From: Bacteroidales bacterium
GTDB lineage: Bacteria; Bacteroidota; Bacteroidia; Bacteroidales; P3
Assembly: GCA_024400505.1 (NCBI GenBank)
Contig: JAKSMP010000021.1
Location: forward strand, 1 to 36,790
Direction: 5' to 3'
DNA length: 36,790 nucleotides
The notes beneath the pieces are model-generated. The model was not told the origin of the DNA, did no database searches, and saw nothing but the letters and a program-made list of their open reading frames with translations. Each line of letters opens with the position of its first letter. Position 1 is the stretch's first letter. A program made the position numbers and the translations under genes. This document shows, one piece after another, positions 9,113-17,900 of this stretch.

Positions 9113-9120
9113 TATCTTTG
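9113..9120 (+). promoter_or_regulatory. Bacteroidota -7 promoter element for the subtilase operon
   Basis: TATCTTTG matches the TAnnTTTG consensus 20 bp before the subtilase ATG, in a strongly AT-rich stretch. It could drive the whole block to 15528, where gaps between genes are short or absent. Confidence 0.65.
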
Positions 9121-9140
9121 CAAAACAAATTGTATCGACA

Positions 9141-11276
9141 ATGAAAAATACTGCATCACTCGCACTAATGGTTTTGGCTTTACTTTTCAGCCAATTAGGA
9201 TTTGCACAATCCTCATCTGCCAACGCTATCCGTATCACAAAGAATAGCAAATGTGATGTCCACACCCAAGTGGAACTTCAAAAAAATGTTCTTTCAAAAT
9301 CGGCTTCTGAGGTAAGACTGATAGCAAAGGTAAATAAGCATTTCAATCCTGCTGATTTTGCATCCCGCCATATCGTAATGGGTGCCAAAGCTGGCAATAT
9401 TGTCACGCTCAGAGTACCCATCCAAGAGCTTGCTTTCGTTCAGCAGAATAGCGGCATTGAGCAATACACCATCGCTCCCACCGTTCACGCCGAAGTGAAC
9501 CACACCCGTTTCGACACCCGCACCGACAGCGTGCATGATGGCTTGGGCCTTCCCCAAGGCTATACTGGCAAGGATGTGATCATCGGCATCACCGACTGGG
9601 GCTTTGACTACAAGCACCCCAACTTCAACAACAATGGAGAATCCAACCGCCGACTCCTTCAGGCTTGGGACCAGTTCAAACTCAAAGGTCCTGCTCCCGA
9701 AGGATTTGACTACGGCACCGTCTATACCAATCGCTCGGAACTGCTCAAAGGGCAGTGCGACACTTCCAATATCTACAATTACGCCACCCACGGATCCCAT
9801 GTGGCAGGCATCTGCGCAGGCCGCGGTGTGGAAGACAATTATCAAGGCCAAGCCCCCTTTGCCAATCTGCTTTTTGCCACCTTCCAGCTCAATGGTGCAG
9901 CATGGATGGATGCAGTGGAATGGATGAAAGGTGTGGCCAAGCAAGAGGGCAAACGCCTGGTGATCAACAACAGCTGGGGCATGTACACCCTAGGACCCAT
10001 CGACGGCACATCCCTTGTGAGCCAAGCCATCAACAATTGGTCCGATAGCGGTATCGTGTTCGTTGTGAGCGCAGGCAACTGCGGCAACGACAACTTCCAT
10101 ATTGCCAAAACTTTCACCCCTGGCACACCCGACACGCTCCGTTCGCTGGCCAAATATTACAACCATAGTCAAGAAAATGGATTGAATATCCCCTTCTGGG
10201 GCGAACCCAACAAATCATTCAAGTTCAGCTTTGCTATGGTGCACGGCACCGACTCTGCTTGTTTCCGCTGGATTAGCACCGCCGACGGTGACAATTATAT
10301 CGACAGTGCCCTTGTTTGCGGCAACGACACCCTCACATTCCGCATCACTATTGAAAACGCCAATATCTTCAACCAGCGCCCCCATGTGTTGCTCAATGTG
10401 GACAAGAACACCAAATACGAAGTGCATGTGGCAGCCACTGCCGACGAAGGCACCATGCATGGATGGAACCTCACCCGCCTCAACAACGAGGCTGGCAATA
10501 TGGGTGGCGAATTCACCCAAGGTCGTTCGCTGCGCTATACCAAAGGCGATAACGCATATAGCATTGGCGAGCCCGCTTGCGCCGACAAGTGCATTGCTGT
10601 GGCAGCTCATGTGGCCGATGGCAATATCACGCTAGGCCAGCTAGCCAACTTTTCAAGCAAAGGTCCCATCATTGATGGTCGCAGAAAACCCGAAATTAGC
10701 GCTCCTGGCGTAAATGTGATATCTTCGCTCAGCAGCTACACCTCCGAGGTTTACACAACGGTTTATAATTTCGAATACGCCAACCGCACCTATCGTTGGG
10801 CTAGAATGTCGGGCACTTCCATGTCTTGCCCTGCCGTCACTGGCATCGTGGCTTTGATACTGGAGGCCAACCCTCAACTCTCCTCCCAGCATGTGAAAGA
10901 CATCATCTGCCGCACCGCCCGCAACGATGAGAATACTGGCAACCTTATTGCCAACGACAGCATCAGCGACGCATGGGGATGGGGCAAAGTGGACGCACTG
11001 GCTGCCGTGAATGAAGCCTTGGCCCATGTGGATATCCAGCAAGCCGACGAACAGTGGTTTGCCAAATCGCTCCAACTCTACCCCAACCCTGCCACCGACC
11101 AAGTGACCGTGCTCACCGGACGCCACACCCCTGAAATGGTGACTATCTACAACATCAACGGAACCAAGGTGATGGAGTGCCAAGTGGTGATGCAGGCTAC
11201 CATCAATATTGCCCAGCTCCCCCAAGGCGTGTATGTGGTGAAATGCGGAGCCCGCGCTGCTCGATTGGTTCACTAA
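9141..11276 (+). CDS. Secreted S8 (subtilisin-like) serine protease with T9SS C-terminal tail
   Basis: This is a 711-residue secreted endopeptidase. A signal peptide (residues 1-22, ending LGFAQ) is followed by a propeptide-like region and the subtilase domain. The catalytic triad is visible: Asp152 (IIGITDWGFDYKHPNF), His217 (NYATHGSHVAGICAG) and Ser560 (SGTSMSCPAVTG). The oxyanion Asn lies in VVSAGNCGND. A beta-rich insert of about 130 residues separates the Asn block from the Ser block. The last 75 residues (LYPNPATDQ, then VTIYNINGTKV, then LPQGVYVVKC) form a type A T9SS sorting domain, so the protein should be exported through the type IX system and attached or released at the surface. 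The substrate is unknown. It sits just upstream of housekeeping genes, 29 bp from the next. Confidence 0.95.
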   Translation: MKNTASLALMVLALLFSQLGFAQSSSANAIRITKNSKCDVHTQVELQKNVLSKSASEVRLIAKVNKHFNPADFASRHIVMGAKAGNIVTLRVPIQELAFVQQNSGIEQYTIAPTVHAEVNHTRFDTRTDSVHDGLGLPQGYTGKDVIIGITDWGFDYKHPNFNNNGESNRRLLQAWDQFKLKGPAPEGFDYGTVYTNRSELLKGQCDTSNIYNYATHGSHVAGICAGRGVEDNYQGQAPFANLLFATFQLNGAAWMDAVEWMKGVAKQEGKRLVINNSWGMYTLGPIDGTSLVSQAINNWSDSGIVFVVSAGNCGNDNFHIAKTFTPGTPDTLRSLAKYYNHSQENGLNIPFWGEPNKSFKFSFAMVHGTDSACFRWISTADGDNYIDSALVCGNDTLTFRITIENANIFNQRPHVLLNVDKNTKYEVHVAATADEGTMHGWNLTRLNNEAGNMGGEFTQGRSLRYTKGDNAYSIGEPACADKCIAVAAHVADGNITLGQLANFSSKGPIIDGRRKPEISAPGVNVISSLSSYTSEVYTTVYNFEYANRTYRWARMSGTSMSCPAVTGIVALILEANPQLSSQHVKDIICRTARNDENTGNLIANDSISDAWGWGKVDALAAVNEALAHVDIQQADEQWFAKSLQLYPNPATDQVTVLTGRHTPEMVTIYNINGTKVMECQVVMQATINIAQLPQGVYVVKCGARAARLVH

Positions 11277-11305
11277 ATAATTGTTTACTACCCAAACTCT
11301 AAGCG

Positions 11306-12265
11306 ATGCTCAAAATATTCCGCAAAGATATCATCGTCCAAGTCATCATCATCTTGGTCACTTCACTGGCCATGTGGTTTGGTGCATTCGCCCATCCAAC
11401 CCCTGTGAGCATAGATGCTGGCGGACCTATCTTCACTTGGCTCACAAACTGGATGACTCCTATCGTGGCTGTCATCTTTGCTTATCTGCTGGTGATGATA
11501 GAAGGCTTCCTGTTCAATATGATGCTTTATCAGCACAAGATGATTCCTCAAGGAACGCTGCTACCCATGTTTTTCTATGTGTTGGCCATGAGTTTCAACG
11601 CCACCACCATCACCCCTTTTATCGTGGGATCGCTAATGCTTATCTTTGCTATCGGCGAACTAATGCTCACCAGCACGCTCCTATCCCTCACCATCGACAA
11701 GATTTTTGGTGCCACAGCCCTTGTGTCAATTGCCACGCTCATCTGCCCTCCTATGGTGGTGTTCTTCATTCCGCTGATGATCAACATGTTCACCTACAGC
11801 CTTTATGGTTGGCGCGACTGGACCATGTTCATCTTGGGCACTATGGCTCCCTACATCTTTGTTGAGACCATCTATTTCTGTGCCGACCAACTCTTCTATC
11901 GCAATTTCCTCCTTATCTACGACATCACCAACATCGGCATGGTTTTCGATGCCAGTCTGAGACAATGGATTTCCAGCGGTATCATCTTGCTGCTGATGCT
12001 GATTGGTTTGGCTTCCAGCATAGGCAACAGCCAAAACCGCGTGGTTAACTACAAGAAAAACAACACCGCCATTTTGGTGTTCCTCATCGGATGCATTGCT
12101 TTCTCGCTCTACGAATCCTTCGCTCCTATTGAACCCACACAGTATGCCATTCCCCTGGCTTATTGCACCACCAACATTTTCCTTGAGCCCCGCCGCAAGG
12201 AGGCTGTGCCCAATCTGTTCTTCATTGCCATCATTGTGACTGCCATCATCAATAATATTCTCTAA
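11306..12265 (+). CDS. Polytopic inner-membrane protein, DUF6427-like
   Basis: This 319-residue protein is almost entirely hydrophobic, with roughly eight to ten transmembrane segments. Examples are VQVIIILVTSLAMWFGAFA near the N-terminus, WMTPIVAVIFAYLLVMIEG, and LFFIAIIVTAIINNIL at the end. There is no transporter signature or catalytic motif I can recognise. Length and layout resemble the Bacteroidota-specific DUF6427 family; this is from memory. The gene ends 3 bp before rnhB, so it is co-transcribed and probably translationally coupled with it. The function is unknown. Confidence 0.75.
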   Translation: MLKIFRKDIIVQVIIILVTSLAMWFGAFAHPTPVSIDAGGPIFTWLTNWMTPIVAVIFAYLLVMIEGFLFNMMLYQHKMIPQGTLLPMFFYVLAMSFNATTITPFIVGSLMLIFAIGELMLTSTLLSLTIDKIFGATALVSIATLICPPMVVFFIPLMINMFTYSLYGWRDWTMFILGTMAPYIFVETIYFCADQLFYRNFLLIYDITNIGMVFDASLRQWISSGIILLLMLIGLASSIGNSQNRVVNYKKNNTAILVFLIGCIAFSLYESFAPIEPTQYAIPLAYCTTNIFLEPRRKEAVPNLFFIAIIVTAIINNIL

Positions 12266-12268
12266 CCC

Positions 12269-12889
12269 ATGCTGCTCTCTCAATACACCCCCGACCTCAT
12301 TGAATGTGGCTGCGACGAAGCTGGACGAGGCTGCTTGGCTGGTGCTGTGTTTGCTGCTGCGGTGATATTGCCCAAAGACTTCCACCATGAGCTGCTCAAC
12401 GATTCCAAGCAACTAACCGAGCGGCAACGCTATGAGCTGCGAGAGATGATTTATCAGGAGAGCGTATGTTGGGCCGTGGCTTCAGTGGATGCTGCAGAGA
12501 TTGACCAAACGAACATTTTGCGAGCTTCGATGCATGCAATGAACTTGGCTGTAGCCAAACTGACCACTGAGCCAGAACTGTTGCTCATCGATGGCAACAG
12601 ATTCTACCCCGAAAACATCATCCCCTATCATACCATTGTCAAAGGCGACGGCAAATATATGTCCATAGCCGCTGCATCTATCTTGGCCAAAACTTGGCGT
12701 GACGATTATATGAAGCAGATGCACGAAACGTATCCTCAATATGGTTTCGACCGCCACAAAGGCTATCCTACTGCCGCCCACTATGCCGCCATCGAGGAAT
12801 ACGGGCCAACACCCATTCATCGCATGACGTTCAAACTATCCCGCAATGCCGACTCTCCCTTGTCAAAATCAAAAAAACGACAAAAGTGA
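12269..12889 (+). CDS. rnhB: Ribonuclease HII
   Basis: RNase HII removes RNA from RNA/DNA hybrids, including single ribonucleotides in DNA. It is 206 residues, typical for the family. The active-site opening CGCDEAGRGCLAG gives Asp16 and Glu17. LLIDGNRF carries the third acidic residue. The characteristic IAAASILAKTWRD block and FDRHKGYPTAAH complete the fold, and the C-terminus is basic (KSKKRQK). GCLAG replaces the commoner GPLAG, a small variation. It starts 3 bp after the membrane protein gene, and its stop codon overlaps the next start. Confidence 0.97.
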   Translation: MLLSQYTPDLIECGCDEAGRGCLAGAVFAAAVILPKDFHHELLNDSKQLTERQRYELREMIYQESVCWAVASVDAAEIDQTNILRASMHAMNLAVAKLTTEPELLLIDGNRFYPENIIPYHTIVKGDGKYMSIAAASILAKTWRDDYMKQMHETYPQYGFDRHKGYPTAAHYAAIEEYGPTPIHRMTFKLSRNADSPLSKSKKRQK

Positions 12890-13401
12890 ATCCTGTAGAT
12901 AAAATAAGAGAACAGCGCCGCAACACCCTGCTGCAAGGCTTAGCCGCAAGACCTCACCCCAAGAAGATCTTGCCCTTGGATGCCATTCGCAGCATCGGCA
13001 TCATCGCCCATGGTCTCAACGACCAGGAGCAGATAGCCCTCAGCCAGTTCACGCACCACCTTACCGCCCGTGGCACCATGGTGCGCAAAATTGAACTGCC
13101 CTCCTATGCCGACGAACTGCTCGACAAATCAGGTCTGCCCAAATCCGACTTTACCCAGTTCTTCACTAGCTACCACTACGACCTGCTTATCAATGCCACC
13201 TCGCCCGAAGACCTCTTCGGTCTATACGTTACCCTCAACACAGAATCCAACATGCGTGTGATCTACCACGACACTTCCCTCCCACTCTCCCGCCTCAACG
13301 AGGACACCTATGACCTCATCATTCGCAGCAGCAACCCCTTCGACCTCACACGCTACCTCACCGAGCTGCTCAACCTTTTAGTCAATATTAGAAAACAATA
13401 A
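12886..13401 (+). CDS. DUF6913-like conserved hypothetical protein
   Basis: This 171-residue cytoplasmic protein begins at a GTG that overlaps the rnhB stop (GTGA, 12886-12889), implying translational coupling. No signal peptide or membrane segment is present. It has an N-terminal helical stretch, a segment resembling a nucleotide-fold strand (IRSIGIIAHGLN), and a later LLINATSPEDLFGLYVTLN. I recognise it only as the small Bacteroidota protein commonly found before dapA (DUF6913, from memory). No catalytic motif is visible. Its place between rnhB and dapA gives no clear functional hint. Confidence 0.75.
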   Translation: MNPVDKIREQRRNTLLQGLAARPHPKKILPLDAIRSIGIIAHGLNDQEQIALSQFTHHLTARGTMVRKIELPSYADELLDKSGLPKSDFTQFFTSYHYDLLINATSPEDLFGLYVTLNTESNMRVIYHDTSLPLSRLNEDTYDLIIRSSNPFDLTRYLTELLNLLVNIRKQ

Positions 13402-13417
13402 AAGTATCAATAATAAT

Positions 13418-14302
13418 ATGAAGAATCCTTTTAACGGTACCGGCGTTGCCCTGGTTACGCCATTCAGGAAACAAGAGACCATCGACTTCAGCAAGCTGGA
13501 AGCTATCATCAACAACATTATCAGCAATGGTGTTGACTATATTGTAGCTCTTGGCACCACCAGCGAGGCAGCCACCATGACCGAGACCGAGCGCCATGCG
13601 CTGCAAGATTTCATCATCGAGACTGTGGCTGGTCGCTGCCCTATCATGCTTGGCTTGGGTGGCAACAACACCCTGGCTGTGCGTGATGCCATTGCCAACA
13701 CCAATTTCGACGGTGTGAGTGGCATTCTTTCTGTGGCCCCCTACTACAACAAGCCCAACCAGCGCGGCCTTGCCCAACATTTCAAGATGGTGGCCGAAGC
13801 GTCGCCTGTGCCTGTAGTGATTTATAATGTGCCTGGCCGCACAGGTGTCAACATCCAGGCCGAAACCACCTTGCAGCTTGCCAGCGAATGCCAAAACATC
13901 ATTGGCATCAAGGAGGCTTCGGGCAATATCGCCCAAGTAATGCAAATTCTCCGCAACAAACCCGACAACTTTATGGTCATTTCGGGCGACGACGCCCTCA
14001 CCTATCCCATGATGACCATGGGAGCTTCGGGTGTCATTTCTGTCATTGCCAACGCCCTGCCCAAGGAGATGTCCACTATGGTGCGCCTTGCCGGCAAAGG
14101 TGATGTCAAGAAATCCCTCCCCCTCCATTTCAAAATGCTGCCCTTGATGAATGCAATCTTTGACGAAGGCAACCCCACCGGCATCAAAGCCCTCATGGAA
14201 ATTCAGGGCCAGCTCAACAATGTGCTGCGTATGCCGCTGGTCAAGGCTAGCAAAACGCTCTACAACAAGCTCACCTCACTCTATGACGAATTTAACGCAT
14301 AA
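13418..14302 (+). CDS. dapA: 4-hydroxy-tetrahydrodipicolinate synthase
   Basis: DapA condenses pyruvate with aspartate semialdehyde, the first committed step toward diaminopimelate and lysine. It is 294 residues and full length. The TIM-barrel active site is intact: Thr47-Thr48 in ALGTTSEAATMT, Tyr136 in VVIYNVPGRTG, and the Schiff-base Lys165 in IIGIKEASGN. Gly-rich LGLGGNNT and SGDDALTYPMM are further family landmarks. It starts 16 bp after the DUF6913-like gene, and its 3' end overlaps the thioesterase start by 20 bp. It is probably part of the 9141-15528 transcript. Confidence 0.98.
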   Translation: MKNPFNGTGVALVTPFRKQETIDFSKLEAIINNIISNGVDYIVALGTTSEAATMTETERHALQDFIIETVAGRCPIMLGLGGNNTLAVRDAIANTNFDGVSGILSVAPYYNKPNQRGLAQHFKMVAEASPVPVVIYNVPGRTGVNIQAETTLQLASECQNIIGIKEASGNIAQVMQILRNKPDNFMVISGDDALTYPMMTMGASGVISVIANALPKEMSTMVRLAGKGDVKKSLPLHFKMLPLMNAIFDEGNPTGIKALMEIQGQLNNVLRMPLVKASKTLYNKLTSLYDEFNA

Positions 14303-14699
14303 AGCGCAGGAGGTATTTGCTCAGGACCTCTATGCCACGCAGGCCACCGGCGTGGTTATCGAGTCGGTTGAACCCCGCCATGCCCGCTGCTCGCTCATGA
14401 TTGAGCCCACCCATCGCAATGCCATGGGAGCCGTGATGGGCGGTGTTATGTTCACATTGGCCGATCTGGCTTTTGCCGCTGCCGCTAACGCCGAACTTAT
14501 CATGGACAACGTGCAGATAGCCTACGTATCCCTCAGCAGCACCATACAATACCTTGCCCAACCCCGCGGACAGCAACTCTTGGCCAACGCCACATGCGTT
14601 CGCCAAGGTCGCTCCACATGCGTTTATCAAATACTTATCACCGACGAACTCGGCAATCAAGTGGCCCTCATCACCACCACTGGCATGAGAGCTAAATGA
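14283..14699 (+). CDS. PaaI-type hotdog-fold thioesterase
   Basis: This 138-residue protein probably hydrolyses an acyl-CoA thioester. The hotdog core helix motif is clear: HRNAMGAVMGGVMFTLADL, matching the HxNxxGxxHGGxxxxLxD pattern of PaaI-like enzymes, although the usual His before GG is Met here. The frame is open upstream to 14151, but the upstream residues are the antisense-like shadow of dapA. The natural start is ATG 14283 (MTNLTHKAQEVFAQ), which overlaps dapA by 20 bp. The substrate is unknown. It is followed 19 bp later by the polyprenyl synthase. Confidence 0.85.
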   Translation: MTNLTHKAQEVFAQDLYATQATGVVIESVEPRHARCSLMIEPTHRNAMGAVMGGVMFTLADLAFAAAANAELIMDNVQIAYVSLSSTIQYLAQPRGQQLLANATCVRQGRSTCVYQILITDELGNQVALITTTGMRAK

Positions 14700-14718
14700 C
14701 CGCCAAACACACTCCACA

Positions 14719-15528
14719 ATGACGATAGAACAAATCAAACAACCCATACTAAAGGAATACCAACTCTTCTTGGAGGAATACCGCAAGTACACCAACAACG
14801 ATGTGCCGCTCCTCTCCGAAGTGGTGGAATACCTCAGCCATTTCCCCGGCAAACAGCTGCGCCCCATCCTTGTGCTCCTTTCAGCACAGGCTTGCGGCGT
14901 GATGCACCCCCACCACACCCGACTTGCTGCCGCAGTGGAAATGCTCCACAACGCATCCCTTATGCACGACGACGTGGTGGATGAATCCGACTCACGTCGC
15001 AAACATGACTCTGTGCGCCATCGCTGGTCCAACCAGGTGGCTGTGCTTTGCGGAGACTATTTCCTCTCCGTGGTGATGACCCTCCTCAAGGACGTGAAAA
15101 ACTACGATGCCTGGGAGTTGCTCAACAAAACTGTGCGCACCATGTGCAAAGGCGAGCTCATGCAGCTGGCCAGCATCAACTCTCAGATCAAAGAAAACTC
15201 TTATCTAGAAATCATTGGAGCTAAAACAGCCTCACTCATGGCCACTTGCTGCCAGTTGGGAGCCTGCACCTTCTCTGAGTCCGACCACGACTACAGCCAG
15301 CAGATGCGCGATTTTGGCTATCACTACGGTCTCGTGTTCCAAATTCGCGACGACATGGGCGACTTCAATGCCTCTCACGATGTGGCACTGCCCATTTCCA
15401 CCGACCCGCTACAGCTTATCGACCAGCATGTGGCATTGGCGCAAGAAGCAATCCGCCCCCTACCCGACAGTCCTGCCAAACAAGTGCTCCTGGCCATGCT
15501 CCAGCCCTCGGCACCCCAGCCCGAGTAG
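14719..15528 (+). CDS. Shortened polyprenyl diphosphate synthase
   Basis: This trans-prenyltransferase elongates isoprenoid chains, in Bacteroidota probably for menaquinone side chains. Family marks are GKQLRPILVLLSAQ, the first Asp-rich motif DDVVD (84-88) in MLHNASLMHDDVVDE, the GDYFLS block, the KTASLMATCC helix, and the second Asp motif DDMGD (211-215) in FQIRDDMGD. It is 269 residues against a usual 320-325. After DDMGD only about 18 residues precede the terminal helix (LIDQHVALAQEA), so the stretch normally holding the GKP...GK and TLPLI elements is missing. I see no frameshift or second reading frame supplying it. Both catalytic motifs are intact, so activity may persist with changed chain length. 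Confidence 0.85.
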   Translation: MTIEQIKQPILKEYQLFLEEYRKYTNNDVPLLSEVVEYLSHFPGKQLRPILVLLSAQACGVMHPHHTRLAAAVEMLHNASLMHDDVVDESDSRRKHDSVRHRWSNQVAVLCGDYFLSVVMTLLKDVKNYDAWELLNKTVRTMCKGELMQLASINSQIKENSYLEIIGAKTASLMATCCQLGACTFSESDHDYSQQMRDFGYHYGLVFQIRDDMGDFNASHDVALPISTDPLQLIDQHVALAQEAIRPLPDSPAKQVLLAMLQPSAPQPE

Positions 15529-15602
15529 GCCAAATATTATAAGACATTACAATAAATATAAAGAAAGAAATACATAATAATAAACATTAACAACTAACAA
15601 CT

Positions 15603-16109
15603 ATGAAAAAATTCATTCTTTCACTGGTTTGTTTAACCATGGCCGGCATCGCACTGGCTCAGAATGCAACCCTCCCACAGAACATCACCATCAAGGCCCT
15701 TGACGGTTCATCCGTGCAGACCTCTGCCCTCCAAAACGATGGCAAGCCCATGATCATCTCTTTCTGGGCCACTTGGTGCAAACCCTGCAACCGCGAACTC
15801 AACACCATCAAGGAAGTGTATGAGGAATGGCAGGAAGAGACTGGCGTAAAACTCATCGCCATCTCCATCGACGATGCTCGTTCCGCCACCCGTGTAAAAC
15901 CTCACGTAAACGGAAACGGATGGGAGTATGAGGTTTACATCGACCAGAACCAAGACTTCAAACGTGCCATGAATGTAGTCAACGTTCCCCACACCTTCGT
16001 CGTTAATGGCAAGGGCGAGATCGTTTGGCAGCACACCTCCTTCGTTGAAGGCAGCGAAGAAGAACTTCTTGAGATTGTCAAGAAAGCTGCAGCTGAATCT
16101 GCTGAATAA
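15603..16109 (+). CDS. Secreted TlpA-like thioredoxin-fold protein
   Basis: This 168-residue exported thiol-disulfide protein has a signal peptide in residues 1-20 (ending GIALAQ). The thioredoxin fold follows, with the active site FWATWCKPCNREL (Cys59, Cys62), ISIDDARS after the second strand, and the cis-proline in VVNVPHTFVVNGKGEIVW. No lipobox is present, so it should be free in the periplasm. It is the first gene of a three-gene envelope cluster (with the DUF6029-like and Omp28-like genes). A hairpin at 16128-16169 follows it. Confidence 0.9.
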   Translation: MKKFILSLVCLTMAGIALAQNATLPQNITIKALDGSSVQTSALQNDGKPMIISFWATWCKPCNRELNTIKEVYEEWQEETGVKLIAISIDDARSATRVKPHVNGNGWEYEVYIDQNQDFKRAMNVVNVPHTFVVNGKGEIVWQHTSFVEGSEEELLEIVKKAAAESAE

Positions 16110-16127
16110 CAATCTAATTTCATTCTT

Positions 16128-16169
16128 CGCATGATAGGTCTTTCCTTCCTCGGCAAGCCCTATCATGCG
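16128..16169 (+). terminator. Hairpin between the TlpA-like and DUF6029-like genes
   Basis: A perfect 11-bp inverted repeat, CGCATGATAGG and CCTATCATGCG, has a 20-nt loop and is followed by TTGATTGATTTTT. It could be a weak terminator or an mRNA-processing or stability element lowering expression of the two downstream genes. Confidence 0.6.
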
Positions 16170-16204
16170 TTGATTGATTTTTCCAATTCACCTAATTATC
16201 GACT

Positions 16205-17872
16205 ATGAAAATAAATTATAAACATTACACACTTCTCGCGCTGATGGCGTGTGCAGGACTTGGAGCCAACGCCCAGGGCATTATGGGTGGCCATGTCACT
16301 GGCAACATCCAGCTCGACGGTCAAATCTCCAGCGCCGACAGCATCATCGGAGCCCAAGACGTGCCTGAGAAACTCCTCATGAATGCCCGTGCCGACATTC
16401 TATACACCAATGGCGACTTCAGCGCAGGTATGCGTTTCGAGGCCTACCAAAACCCCATCCTCGGTTTCAACGCCAAGTACAAAGGTCAAGGCATTGCCAA
16501 CTATTTTGCCAGCTACAACGGAGAGCGTCTCAGCGTCACCGTGGGTAACTTCTACGACCAGTTTGGCTCCGGCATGATTCTCCGTGCCTACGAAGACCGC
16601 TACCTCGGCCTCGACAACTCTCTCCTCGGTATCGATGTGGTTATGCGACCCTTCGATGGTGTCACCATCAAGGCCCTCGCAGGCAAACAGCGCTACTATT
16701 GGGAGTATGGTGCAGGCCTCGTCAGAGGTATTGATGGTGAAGTCAACTTCAATTCCATCATCAAATCTATGGCTGATAGTAAGTTCCGTTTTACTATGGG
16801 TGCTGGTTTCGTCAGCAAATACGAGGACGACCAAACCATCCCCTATCCCGAGAATCCCTCTTTCAAACTCAATCTCCCCCTCAACGTTGGTGCCACAGCC
16901 ATCCGTGCTGACCTGAGCTATGGCAACTGGGGTCTCCAGTGTGAGTCAGCCTTCAAAGGACAAGATCCTAGCATCATGAACGACTACATCTACCGCAAGG
17001 GACAGGCACAGATGATCAACCTCACCTATTCTCAGAAAGGTCTCAGCGCCAACATCCAGGCCAAATACGTTGATAACATGAGCTTCAAATCAGTGCGTAG
17101 CGAAAGTGGCGAGATGCTCTATATCAACTACATTCCTTCCATCACCAAGCAACACACCTACGCTTTCCTCAGCATGTATCCTTATGCCACCCAGACCACT
17201 GGCGAGATGGGGCTGCAGGCTGACCTCATGTATAAGTTCAAGAAAGAAACCCTCCTCGGCGGCAAATACGGCACCGACATCCACCTCAACGGTTCTGTCA
17301 TCACCGGCCTCGATACCAGCCGTATCGGTGGTGCTGGCACCTACGGCTACACTACCGCAGGTTTTACTCCCGGCGAACTTTACTATGCCGATGCATCACT
17401 TGAAGTGGCAAAAAAGCTCAACTCAAAACTCAAACTCACCTGCACCTACGGCTACCAAATTTTCAACCCCATTGTTGAAGGTCATCACGGCGACCTCCAC
17501 CACAACCACGTTGTTGTGGGCGACCTCACTTGGAAACTCAACAAAAAGAACGTCCTCCGCTTCGAAGCCGAATGGATGGGCAGCGACAGCAAGTACGATT
17601 CCAACGTTGATGACAAACGCTGCGGCGACTGGATCATGGGCTTGGTTGAATACAACTTCACCAGTGCCTGGTTCGTATCCCTTTCCGATCAGTATGCTTA
17701 TAACGATGGTGTGGGCAACTACTACAACCTCAGCGTAGGCTACACCCATGGTGCTACCCGCCTCCAGCTCGGCTATGGCAAACAGCGCGAAGGCCTCCTT
17801 TGCATCGGTGGTGTCTGCCGCCAAGTGCCTGCCTCCAACGGCCTCACCTTCAGCCTCACCACTTCATTTTAA
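16205..17872 (+). CDS. DUF6029-like outer-membrane protein
   Basis: This 555-residue exported protein has a signal peptide (residues about 1-24, ending LGANAQ). The rest is a long run of short amphipathic strands rich in Tyr, Gly and Asn, with a final aromatic residue (FSLTTSF), which is what an outer-membrane beta-barrel looks like. It has no TonB plug domain. VTVGNFYDQFGSGMILRAYE and GIDVVMRPFDGVTIKALAG are typical of the Bacteroidota DUF6029 family as I remember it. The role is unknown. It stands between a periplasmic thioredoxin-like protein and an Omp28-like lipoprotein, suggesting they act together at the outer membrane. Confidence 0.85.
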   Translation: MKINYKHYTLLALMACAGLGANAQGIMGGHVTGNIQLDGQISSADSIIGAQDVPEKLLMNARADILYTNGDFSAGMRFEAYQNPILGFNAKYKGQGIANYFASYNGERLSVTVGNFYDQFGSGMILRAYEDRYLGLDNSLLGIDVVMRPFDGVTIKALAGKQRYYWEYGAGLVRGIDGEVNFNSIIKSMADSKFRFTMGAGFVSKYEDDQTIPYPENPSFKLNLPLNVGATAIRADLSYGNWGLQCESAFKGQDPSIMNDYIYRKGQAQMINLTYSQKGLSANIQAKYVDNMSFKSVRSESGEMLYINYIPSITKQHTYAFLSMYPYATQTTGEMGLQADLMYKFKKETLLGGKYGTDIHLNGSVITGLDTSRIGGAGTYGYTTAGFTPGELYYADASLEVAKKLNSKLKLTCTYGYQIFNPIVEGHHGDLHHNHVVVGDLTWKLNKKNVLRFEAEWMGSDSKYDSNVDDKRCGDWIMGLVEYNFTSAWFVSLSDQYAYNDGVGNYYNLSVGYTHGATRLQLGYGKQREGLLCIGGVCRQVPASNGLTFSLTTSF

Positions 17873-17900
17873 TCACAAGCTAGTTTAATATCCACTTGCA

